Shown here piece by piece: positions 57,374-64,000 of a stretch of 64,000 nt of DNA (its first letter is position 1; each line of letters opens with the position of its first letter). The DNA is from Mesorhizobium sp. WSM3859 (GTDB lineage: Bacteria; Pseudomonadota; Alphaproteobacteria; Rhizobiales; Rhizobiaceae). A program made the translations under genes and the position numbers. The stretch covers positions 124,001 through 188,000 of the forward strand of contig NZ_NSGG01000014.1 in assembly GCF_002295065.1 (NCBI RefSeq), given 5' to 3'. The notes below the pieces were generated by a model. That model was not told the origin of the DNA, ran no database searches, and was given only the letters and a program-made list of their open reading frames with translations.

Positions 57374-58102
57374 ATGAAAGCGGTTATCCAATGCGGTGGA
57401 ATGGGGATGCGTCTGCGCCCATTCACATCGGTTCTGCCAAAGCCTCTGATGCCGATCGGTGCGAGGCCGGTGCTTGAGCTGCTGCTCAAATGGTTGCGGC
57501 GCAACGGCATCGAGAACGTCTACGTCACGACCGGCTACCTGGGTCATTTGATCCGCAGCGTGTGCGGCGACGGTTCGCAATGGAACTTAAAGATACGCTA
57601 CACACAGGAAATGGAACCGCTCGGGACCATCGGCCCACTCTCCTTGATCAGGGACGAACTGGACGAACCGTTTCTGGTCCTCAACGGCGATGTGCTTACC
57701 GATCTGAGCCTCAGCCGTTTCGTGGCGGCGCATCGGGCGCACAAAGATCTGGTTACGATCGCGACGGCGGCGCGCGTCACCAAAATGGACTTTGGCGTCA
57801 TCGACGAGGTCAATGACACCGTCCAGGTGTTTCGCGAGAAGCCTGCGCTCACGCATCTGGTGAGCATGGGAATCTACTGCATGAATCCGGCGGTTCTGCA
57901 GTTCATTCCATCGGGCATCCCCTTCGGCTTCGACGATCTCATGCTGCAGATGCTCCAGGATGGGCAGGTCGTGCATGTCTATAAGCACGAGGGGCTTTGG
58001 CTGGACATTGGCCGCGTCGAAGATTTCCAAAAGGCGCAGACGATTTCCTGGGAGGAGCAATCAGCTTCGATAGAGGTCGCCGTCGCCGCGGCCGCGGCCT
58101 GA
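57374..58102 (+). CDS. sugar-1-phosphate nucleotidyltransferase (242 aa)
   Basis: Opens MKAVIQCGGMGMRLRPFT (the GG-x-G-x-R-L nucleotide-binding motif), followed by KPLMPIGARPVLELLL and FLVLNGDVLT (metal Asp). This is the RmlA/GlmU/GalF-type fold that makes an NDP-sugar donor. The Ala-rich tail (VAVAAAAA) is unusual. Start 57374 follows GGGAGTGG by 6 bases. Confidence 0.85.
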   Translation: MKAVIQCGGMGMRLRPFTSVLPKPLMPIGARPVLELLLKWLRRNGIENVYVTTGYLGHLIRSVCGDGSQWNLKIRYTQEMEPLGTIGPLSLIRDELDEPFLVLNGDVLTDLSLSRFVAAHRAHKDLVTIATAARVTKMDFGVIDEVNDTVQVFREKPALTHLVSMGIYCMNPAVLQFIPSGIPFGFDDLMLQMLQDGQVVHVYKHEGLWLDIGRVEDFQKAQTISWEEQSASIEVAVAAAAA

Positions 58103-58139
58103 GGCGATTTCCAGTCGCGAGAGTCACCGGGAGGTTGGG

Positions 58140-59276
58140 ATGCTCTTGGTTAGTGCTCCCTTGTTGGGTGTGCCGGAGAAGGCCGCTTTGTCAAAAGTAA
58201 TCGACAGCGGCTGGCTGACGATGGGCGACCGCGTCAGGGCATTCGAAGAAGCGTTCGCCGCGATGCACGAGGCCGACGATTGTGTCGCCGTCAGTTCCTG
58301 CACCGCAGCCCTCCACCTTATCCTCCATGCACTGGGCATCGGACCCGGCGACGAGGTTCTGGTGCCTTCGTTGACATTTGTGGCGACCGTGAGCGCAGTC
58401 CTGTACGTGGGCGCCAAGCCGGTCTTCGTCGATATAGAATCCGATGACGTGCCTTTGATGTCGGTCGAAGATGCGGAGGCAAGCTGCACCTCCCGCACCC
58501 GGGCTGTAATCCTCGTCCATTTCGCGGGCTATCTCCTAGACAAACTGGAGTGGCAGACATTCGCAAGCGCGCGAGGGCTCTACATCATCGAGGACGCCGC
58601 GCATGCTCCTGGCCTGAAGGAGGTTGGGACCTTTGGTGTGGGAGCGGCGTTCAGCTTCTACGGCAACAAGAACATGACCACTGCCGAAGGCGGCGTGGTC
58701 ATTGCGCGTGACCCCGACCTGCGGGAGAAGATTCGCCAGGCGCGTGGCCATGGCATGACCACCGGCACGCGGCAGAGACTGAACAGCCGCACGCCGCAAT
58801 ATGACGTGACCATGCTGGGCTTCAACTATCGCATGGATGAATTGCGCGCTGCCATCGGCTTGGTTCAGCTTCGGAATTTGCAGGAATGGAATGAAGTCAG
58901 GCGCGTCCTTGTCACATTGTATCGACGCCTCATCGCCATGCGCTGTCCGGCTGTTTCAATGCCGTTTGCCGAACCGCGCCGCTCTGCCTATCACATCATG
59001 CCGATCCTGTTGCCCCGCTACGTCAACAGGCAAGAGGTCATCGACGAGCTGCGGGCGCAAGGCATACAGACGACGATTCACTACCCGCCTGTGCACCAAA
59101 TGACGTTCTACCGGGAGCTTTTCCCCGGAATTCACCTGCCGCGCACCGAGGACTTCGCCGACCGCGAACTGACCATTCCGCTGCATCCGCAGATAACATC
59201 TCCCGTGGCCGAAGCAGTCGTGGACGCCCTGGCATCCGCGCTCAACAGCAGCGCCCGGGCAGGGACAGCAGCATGA
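58140..59276 (+). CDS. DegT/DnrJ/EryC1-family PLP aminotransferase (378 aa)
   Basis: Motifs: VSSCTAALHLILHALGIGPGDEV, IIEDAAHAPG (PLP-contact Asp) and SFYGNKNMTTAEGG (internal aldimine Lys, near residue 179). It converts a keto-sugar nucleotide to an amino sugar. GGGAGG is 6 bases before the ATG. It overlaps the next gene by ATGA. Confidence 0.9.
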   Translation: MLLVSAPLLGVPEKAALSKVIDSGWLTMGDRVRAFEEAFAAMHEADDCVAVSSCTAALHLILHALGIGPGDEVLVPSLTFVATVSAVLYVGAKPVFVDIESDDVPLMSVEDAEASCTSRTRAVILVHFAGYLLDKLEWQTFASARGLYIIEDAAHAPGLKEVGTFGVGAAFSFYGNKNMTTAEGGVVIARDPDLREKIRQARGHGMTTGTRQRLNSRTPQYDVTMLGFNYRMDELRAAIGLVQLRNLQEWNEVRRVLVTLYRRLIAMRCPAVSMPFAEPRRSAYHIMPILLPRYVNRQEVIDELRAQGIQTTIHYPPVHQMTFYRELFPGIHLPRTEDFADRELTIPLHPQITSPVAEAVVDALASALNSSARAGTAA

Positions 59277-59947
59277 ACGCGTTTGACATGCCCATAGGCC
59301 GGCTTGCGACGCGCTGCGTGAGCCATGGACGTGGCCGGCGCGCCCTTGACATGATTGCCGGGTCTCTTGGTCTCATCGTCCTGTCACCGTTGATGCTGCT
59401 CATTGCAGTGGCGCTGCTGATCGAAGGCGGCCGCCCGGTGCTTTTTGTTCAGCCACGCATTGGCGCCGGCGGTCAGCTTTTCCGTATGTACAAGTTCCGA
59501 AAATTCTACCCGCAATGCGACGCGGCGGGACTCGCGCTGACGCTTGTCAACGACGCCCGCATGACGACGGTCGGCAGGTTTCTCGCTTTCAGCAAAATGG
59601 ATGAGCTGCCGCAGTTGTGGAACGTCCTGAAAGGCGACATGGCCTTGGTCGGCCCGCGCCCGGAGAGCCTGTCCTTTGCCGACTGCTTCAGGGACGGTTA
59701 CGAAGCTGTCCTGCAATACAAGCCAGGCCTGTTCGGTCCCGCTCAGATCATATTCCGCCATGAGGCTCATTTCTATCCCCGAGATGTCGAGCCAACAGTC
59801 TTCTACAAGGAGGTCCTGTTTCCGGCGAAGGCGAGGATCGACCTTTCATATTACGCCCGCCGGACGATCCTCTCGGATACGGCGCTCATTATTCGAGGTG
59901 TTTTCATCGTTCTTGGCATGGCTGTGGACCATTCGACTGGCGCTTGA
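59273..59947 (+). CDS. initiating sugar-phosphate transferase (224 aa)
   Basis: Contains the catalytic domain of the WbaP/WcaJ family: one membrane helix (LDMIAGSLGLIVLSPLMLLIAV, about 26-47), KMDELPQLWNVLKGDMALVG (about 108-127) and the PRPE signature. It lacks the multi-helix N-terminal region of larger relatives, as in ExoY-type proteins. It attaches the first sugar phosphate to undecaprenyl phosphate. Confidence 0.9.
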   Translation: MNAFDMPIGRLATRCVSHGRGRRALDMIAGSLGLIVLSPLMLLIAVALLIEGGRPVLFVQPRIGAGGQLFRMYKFRKFYPQCDAAGLALTLVNDARMTTVGRFLAFSKMDELPQLWNVLKGDMALVGPRPESLSFADCFRDGYEAVLQYKPGLFGPAQIIFRHEAHFYPRDVEPTVFYKEVLFPAKARIDLSYYARRTILSDTALIIRGVFIVLGMAVDHSTGA

Positions 59948-60014
59948 GCCGTTCAAATGGTCGTTCGCAGCATTTTGCCGGGTTAAAGCCAAGGAGTGCG
60001 AGGACTGTCAGGAC

Positions 60015-61019
60015 ATGACCTACAAGGGAAAAAGGGTATTGGTCACTGGGGCTGATGGCTTCATAGGTTCGCATCTGACTGAAGCGCTGGTGCGCGGCGG
60101 GGCCGATGTGACGGCGTTGGCTCTCTACAATTCGTTCGACAGCCACGGGTGGCTGGATGATCTGCCTGACGAGATCCGAAGCCAACTCAAGCTCGTTCGC
60201 GGCGACGTCCGCGATAGTGCCTTCCTGAACCGGATCGTCCGCGGCCAAGCCGTCGTGTTTCATCTCGCCGCATTGATCGCCATTCCATACTCCTACGCGG
60301 CCGCCCAGTCCTATGTGGAGACCAACATCCTTGGCACCGTGAATGTGCTCGAGGCCGCCCGCCAGTGGGATACCGAGCGCGTCGTGCACACCTCGACCAG
60401 CGAGGTGTATGGCACCGCCTTGACCATGCCGATCGGCGAAACCCACCCGCTGCAGGGCCAGTCGCCCTACTCAGCTTCCAAGATCGGAGCCGACATGATG
60501 GCGGAGTCCTACGCCCGCTCGTTCGATGTTCCGGTCGTGGTGCTTCGCCCATTCAACACATTCGGGCCACGGCAAAGCGAACGCGCGATTGTTCCGAGCC
60601 TCATCAGGCAGGCCATCGACCCCAAGTGCCAGGCCATCATGGTGGGGGATACCAGCCCGGTTCGCGACCTTACCTTTGTCAAAGACACGGCTGCGGCCTT
60701 TCTCAGCGCAGGCTCCGCCTCCCTCGAATTCGGCCATGCCTACAACGCCGGAAGCCAGCGCGCCGTCACCATATCCGACGTGCTGGACCTTGTGCTGGAG
60801 TTGAGCGGCTCCAACAAGCCTGTCCATCGTGACGAGAGCCGGCTGCGCCCGCAAAATTCCGAGGTCCGGGCACTGCTGGCGGATTCTTCTCGGCTTGAGA
60901 GAGCAACAGGATGGAGGGCTCAAACGGACTTGCGCGAAGGCCTGAGACGAACCATCGCATGGTGGCGCGCGCGCCTAAGCGAGGGCCGGGTACGGCAAGA
61001 GATGAGCTACATGACATGA
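60015..61019 (+). CDS. NAD-dependent sugar epimerase/dehydratase (334 aa)
   Basis: Extended SDR fold: VLVTGADGFIGSHLTEAL (G-x-x-G-x-x-G), HTSTSEVYG, YSASKIGADMM (catalytic Y-x-x-x-K) and FNTFGPRQSERAIV. It modifies an NDP-sugar; 4-epimerase, 4,6-dehydratase or decarboxylase cannot be separated by eye. AGGA precedes ATG 60015. Confidence 0.9.
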   Translation: MTYKGKRVLVTGADGFIGSHLTEALVRGGADVTALALYNSFDSHGWLDDLPDEIRSQLKLVRGDVRDSAFLNRIVRGQAVVFHLAALIAIPYSYAAAQSYVETNILGTVNVLEAARQWDTERVVHTSTSEVYGTALTMPIGETHPLQGQSPYSASKIGADMMAESYARSFDVPVVVLRPFNTFGPRQSERAIVPSLIRQAIDPKCQAIMVGDTSPVRDLTFVKDTAAAFLSAGSASLEFGHAYNAGSQRAVTISDVLDLVLELSGSNKPVHRDESRLRPQNSEVRALLADSSRLERATGWRAQTDLREGLRRTIAWWRARLSEGRVRQEMSYMT

Positions 61020-62284
61020 GGTTTCCCGTACTTTCCGCTGCAGTGCTGCTGGTTTGCGTTGCCGCATTTGTCGGCCTGCGGGCGAACGGGGGTCAGGCGA
61101 GCCACACGCCCGTCGGCTTCGTGGCTCCCGTGGCGATGGATCTGCCTGACTATCTTCGTCCCGCCACCGATCCCGCATTCGGCACAAGCGTCGTTCGCGT
61201 CTCCAAGCCTGGCCCTCTTGGAAATGGCGTCGTGTGCGGGCCCAAATATTGCAGCCATCGCTATTCGAGCGCTCAAGCCTGGAACGCGGACCAGACACTG
61301 CTCCTGCTAGACAACGGCTGCAACGGAATGTGCTTTCTCGACGGGCACACCTACGAGGCGCTGTTTTGGCGCAAACGAGGGGGCGAGTGCGAGTGGCATC
61401 CCCGAAATGCCGAATTGATGATCTGTGTTCAGGACCGGGCTGTCTCAACCTGGGCGCCAAGGACCAACCACGAAGACGTCCTTTTCACATCGCCCGACTA
61501 CCACGATCTGCAATTCGGCCCGTCGAAGGGCAATCCCAGCCGGGACGGCAGCCGCATCGCGGTCCGCGCGGTCCGCAAGGACGGCGCGGACGTCGTTTTT
61601 GCGTATGATCTGATTCAGCGCCGGAAGTTTCCGGACATCGACCTTGCTCAAGTCCCTGGAACGACCAGTTCCTGCACGATCTCACCACTTGGAACGACTA
61701 TTCTGTGCTCACCAAACCGTATTGACGGTACACAACAAAGGGTAATTTTTGCCGTTGATGGCACCTTGCTTCAGAGATGGACAGAAAATCATCGGCCCGG
61801 TCACGGTGACGTTACGCTCGACGAGGACGGAAGCGAAGTCTTGGTTGGGATCAGCAAATCAGATCCAGACAGGTATCACATAATCAAGCGCAGGCTGTCG
61901 GACGGGAAAGTCACTTCCCTTACCGCGTTCGGCCTGGCCGAACATGTATCGACCCGCGCACTGAACAGGCCAGGATGGTCATTCGTAAGCTACGGCGGCG
62001 ATCCAGACGAGATATCGGCCAATCCGACCTGGGCTCCCTATGCTCGCGAGATCGTTGCGCTTCGTACCGATGGCAGCGGTGCCGTTCGGCGCATTGCGCA
62101 GACACGAAATGTTCCATTCGACTATTGGAGCGAAACACATGCCTCGCCCTCTCCTGATGGCTCACAGGTAATCTGGTCAAGCAATTGGGGCGTGCCGGGC
62201 GGGCCGGTTTACGAGTTCGTCACCCGTCTTGACTGGCCCGAACAACGCAACCCGAAGGAGGTTGTTGCGAATGGTCAACCTTAA
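61016..62284 (+). CDS. secreted beta-propeller-like hypothetical protein (422 aa)
   Basis: Signal peptide at the N-terminus (LSAAVLLVCVAAFVGLRA). The mature part has repeated strand-turn units with Trp/Asp/Gly (SAQAWNADQTLLLLDNGCNG; TLDEDGSEVLVGIS; ASPSPDGSQVIWSSNWG), suggesting a WD- or TolB-like propeller. Several cysteines pair near residues 70-130. It overlaps both neighbours. Possibly a polysaccharide-binding or lyase-like periplasmic protein. Confidence 0.7.
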   Translation: MRFPVLSAAVLLVCVAAFVGLRANGGQASHTPVGFVAPVAMDLPDYLRPATDPAFGTSVVRVSKPGPLGNGVVCGPKYCSHRYSSAQAWNADQTLLLLDNGCNGMCFLDGHTYEALFWRKRGGECEWHPRNAELMICVQDRAVSTWAPRTNHEDVLFTSPDYHDLQFGPSKGNPSRDGSRIAVRAVRKDGADVVFAYDLIQRRKFPDIDLAQVPGTTSSCTISPLGTTILCSPNRIDGTQQRVIFAVDGTLLQRWTENHRPGHGDVTLDEDGSEVLVGISKSDPDRYHIIKRRLSDGKVTSLTAFGLAEHVSTRALNRPGWSFVSYGGDPDEISANPTWAPYAREIVALRTDGSGAVRRIAQTRNVPFDYWSETHASPSPDGSQVIWSSNWGVPGGPVYEFVTRLDWPEQRNPKEVVANGQP

Positions 62285-63533
62285 CCGGTCTTTTCTCGCA
62301 GCTCTTGCTCTGCTGGGCGCTCTGCCGATGGCCGCGGCAGCCGATCCGTCAACACCTTATCGGATTTCGCCGGGCGACACGGTCGAAATCGGAATAACCT
62401 CCATTCCCGACCGGACGCAGCGTGCCGTTGTCCAGATGGATGGCACGATCGTGCTGCCTGAGGCCGGCGCCGTCTCGGTCGGCGGTCTGACGCCACCCGA
62501 ATTGCAGAGCCGTATGCAAGCGATCCTGCCGACCAAGATCTTCCACATCCGCATGCCCGATGGCCGCGAACAGATGGCCGTCGTCAGGCCGAGCGACGTC
62601 ACGGCGATCATCGCCGAGTATCGCCCGATCTATGTGACCGGCGATGTGCTTACCCCCGGACAGCAGGTCTACCGCCCGCTGATGACCGTGCGCCAGGCGA
62701 TCGCGGTGGCCGGCGGTTTCAGCCTCTTGCGGGCGCGCGCCAACCAGGCGGGTCCGGATCCGACGGATCTGCGACGCGATTACGAGATGATCTGGGGAGA
62801 ATACACCAGGGATTACTTCCACAGCGCGCGCCTGCGGGCCGAGCTCGACAAGCAGGAAAGCTTCGACACGCAGCCTCCGCAAGGATCGCCGCTTTCCCCT
62901 ACGCTCGCGGCGGGGATAGCAAAGGCTGAAGCGGAAGCGCTCAAACTCTCCCTGGAGAATTTTCAGCAGGAGCAGAGCTTTGTCGAAAAGGGCGCCAAGG
63001 ATGCGGCGGCGCAGATCGAGACGCTGATGAAGCGCGCGCAGGATGAAGCGGATGCCGTCAAGGCCGATGAAGAGGACCTGGAGCAGGTCACCAAGGCGTT
63101 CAAGGCCGGAAACCTGACCAACAACAGGCTCGCCGATGTCCGGCGCGCCGTCCTGCTTTCGTCCAGCCGGGCGCTGGAAACATCGGTCGAACTGATGAGA
63201 ACGAAGCGCCAGCAGGAAGACTTTGCCAGGCAGATGGAGCGCAATGAGAACCAAAGGCGCATCGGTCTGCTGAACGAATTGCGGGACACCGAGGTGCGGC
63301 TGGCCGACATCGGCACAAGGCTTCGCGCCGCAAGTCAGAAGTTGCAGCCCCTGGGTGCCACCGCCGCGCCTCTTTCCATTGCCGGCGAGACCGTTCGAGC
63401 CCAAATGACGATCGTTCGCAATGTCGATGGACAATGGCGCAAGCAGGCTGCCGACGAGGATGCCGAGGTGGCACCGGGAGATACGATCGAGGTCAGGTTC
63501 AGCAACGAATTGGAGAGCGCGGCGGCGCAATAG
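62271..63533 (+). CDS. polysaccharide export protein, Wza/ExoF-like (420 aa)
   Basis: Signal peptide (FLAALALLGALPMAAAA), then the poly_export block YRISPGDTVEIGITSIPDRT (residues about 29-48), a SLBB-like unit (PIYVTGDVLTPGQQV), and a long helical coiled-coil region (about 215-370). The C-terminus lacks the outer-membrane helix of Wza, as in ExoF. It links the inner-membrane machinery to the outer membrane. GAAGGAGG precedes ATG 62271. Confidence 0.9.
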   Translation: MVNLNRSFLAALALLGALPMAAAADPSTPYRISPGDTVEIGITSIPDRTQRAVVQMDGTIVLPEAGAVSVGGLTPPELQSRMQAILPTKIFHIRMPDGREQMAVVRPSDVTAIIAEYRPIYVTGDVLTPGQQVYRPLMTVRQAIAVAGGFSLLRARANQAGPDPTDLRRDYEMIWGEYTRDYFHSARLRAELDKQESFDTQPPQGSPLSPTLAAGIAKAEAEALKLSLENFQQEQSFVEKGAKDAAAQIETLMKRAQDEADAVKADEEDLEQVTKAFKAGNLTNNRLADVRRAVLLSSSRALETSVELMRTKRQQEDFARQMERNENQRRIGLLNELRDTEVRLADIGTRLRAASQKLQPLGATAAPLSIAGETVRAQMTIVRNVDGQWRKQAADEDAEVAPGDTIEVRFSNELESAAAQ

Positions 63534-63590
63534 CACCGGCGCGCCTCTGCACCATTCGGCGATCGCTGGGTCCGGTTGTGGAGGCAAGTC

Positions 63591-64000
63591 TTGAGCCAGG
63601 ACATCGATGTCGCGGACGCCTATAGCAGAGGCAGCGCGGTCTTCATGGGAATGGAGATGCTTGTCGCGTCCGGTGCGCTTGTTCCAAGGCCGGAGACGGA
63701 GTTGTTAGGTTCGACCGCCGTCGAAGTATTGCATCAAATGAACCTGCCGGCGCCCCGCGTTATCGACATGTGCTGCGGGGCCGGCAATCTGGCTTGTGCC
63801 ATCGCCTATCAGGTTCCCACGGCGCGGATCTGGGCAAGCGATCTTACCGATGGATGTGTCGCCGTGGCGTGCCGGAATGCCGTCCACCATGGGCTGGCCG
63901 ATCGGGTGTCGGTTCACCAGGGCGATCTGTTCGAAGCTCTCTCCCCGCTGGTGCCTCACGGTTCGATCGACGTCGTCGTTTGCAATCCGCCCTACATCTC
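63591..64000 (+). CDS. PrmC/HemK-like methyltransferase, N-terminal part (3' end outside window)
   Basis: TTG start 63591 with GGAGG 6-7 bases upstream. ALVPRPETELL, VIDMCCGAGNLACAIAY (SAM motif) and the catalytic VVCNPPYIS are visible. Full HemK/PrmC proteins glutamine-methylate release factors; in this position a secondary role on a small molecule is possible. The frame runs to the window end without a stop. Confidence 0.8.
   Translation, partial: MSQDIDVADAYSRGSAVFMGMEMLVASGALVPRPETELLGSTAVEVLHQMNLPAPRVIDMCCGAGNLACAIAYQVPTARIWASDLTDGCVAVACRNAVHHGLADRVSVHQGDLFEALSPLVPHGSIDVVVCNPPYI

Overview
The window reads as chromosome of a high-GC alphaproteobacterium of the Hyphomicrobiales, most likely Mesorhizobium or a close relative. 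This rests on HWE-type histidine kinases, EcfG-type stress promoters, DUF982, DUF2934 and DUF6894 small proteins, a rhizobial palindromic intergenic repeat (25337-25442) and an ExoF-like polysaccharide exporter. No rRNA, tRNA, CRISPR array or intact transposon was seen.

Region 1 (about 1-34 kb) looks like a general-stress-response (GSR) island. It holds an ECF sigma factor, a CheB / CheB-CheR-PAS-HWE kinase / response-regulator operon, a CRP-like regulator coupled to a second HWE kinase, and four single-domain response regulators of the FATGUY type. Around them are many small stress-type proteins and enzymes: an isoaspartyl methyltransferase fused to an erythromycin-esterase-like domain, a thiamine-diphosphate enzyme, an alpha/beta hydrolase, a nucleotidyltransferase with a metallophosphoesterase, an FAD oxidoreductase, an ATP-dependent DNA ligase, a GFA protein, a PPC/DUF296 protein and a PaoABC aldehyde oxidoreductase. 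By eye I found 21 exact GGAAC-N17-GTT sites plus four near matches, each upstream of and pointing into a gene. This is the EcfG promoter pattern, and about one exact site per strand is expected by chance. The sites also reveal small genes that are easy to miss (43-75 aa). The core regulators PhyR and NepR are not in the window.

Region 2 (about 34-39.7 kb) is a type I secretion system (ABC exporter and HlyD adaptor) divergent from its probable substrate, a protein with a glycosidase-like N-terminal domain, a Thr/Pro-rich linker and an RTX-type calcium-binding C-terminus.

Region 3 (about 40-64 kb) is an exopolysaccharide locus. It encodes GT4 and GT2 glycosyltransferases, an O-antigen-ligase/polymerase-like protein, an asparagine-synthase-like amidotransferase, a Wzz/GumC-like protein with a degenerate ATP site, an acyltransferase, an AT-richer methyltransferase, a P-loop kinase-like protein, a flippase, a sugar-nucleotide nucleotidyltransferase, a DegT aminotransferase, an initiating sugar-phosphate transferase, an NAD-dependent epimerase, a secreted beta-propeller-like protein, an ExoF-like exporter and a partial PrmC-like methyltransferase. 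A regulatory trio (LuxR-type protein, membrane HWE kinase, NarL-type regulator) sits in the middle. The locus also carries a frameshifted remnant of a second wzz-like gene and a 128-bp segment flanked by perfect 25-bp inverted repeats.
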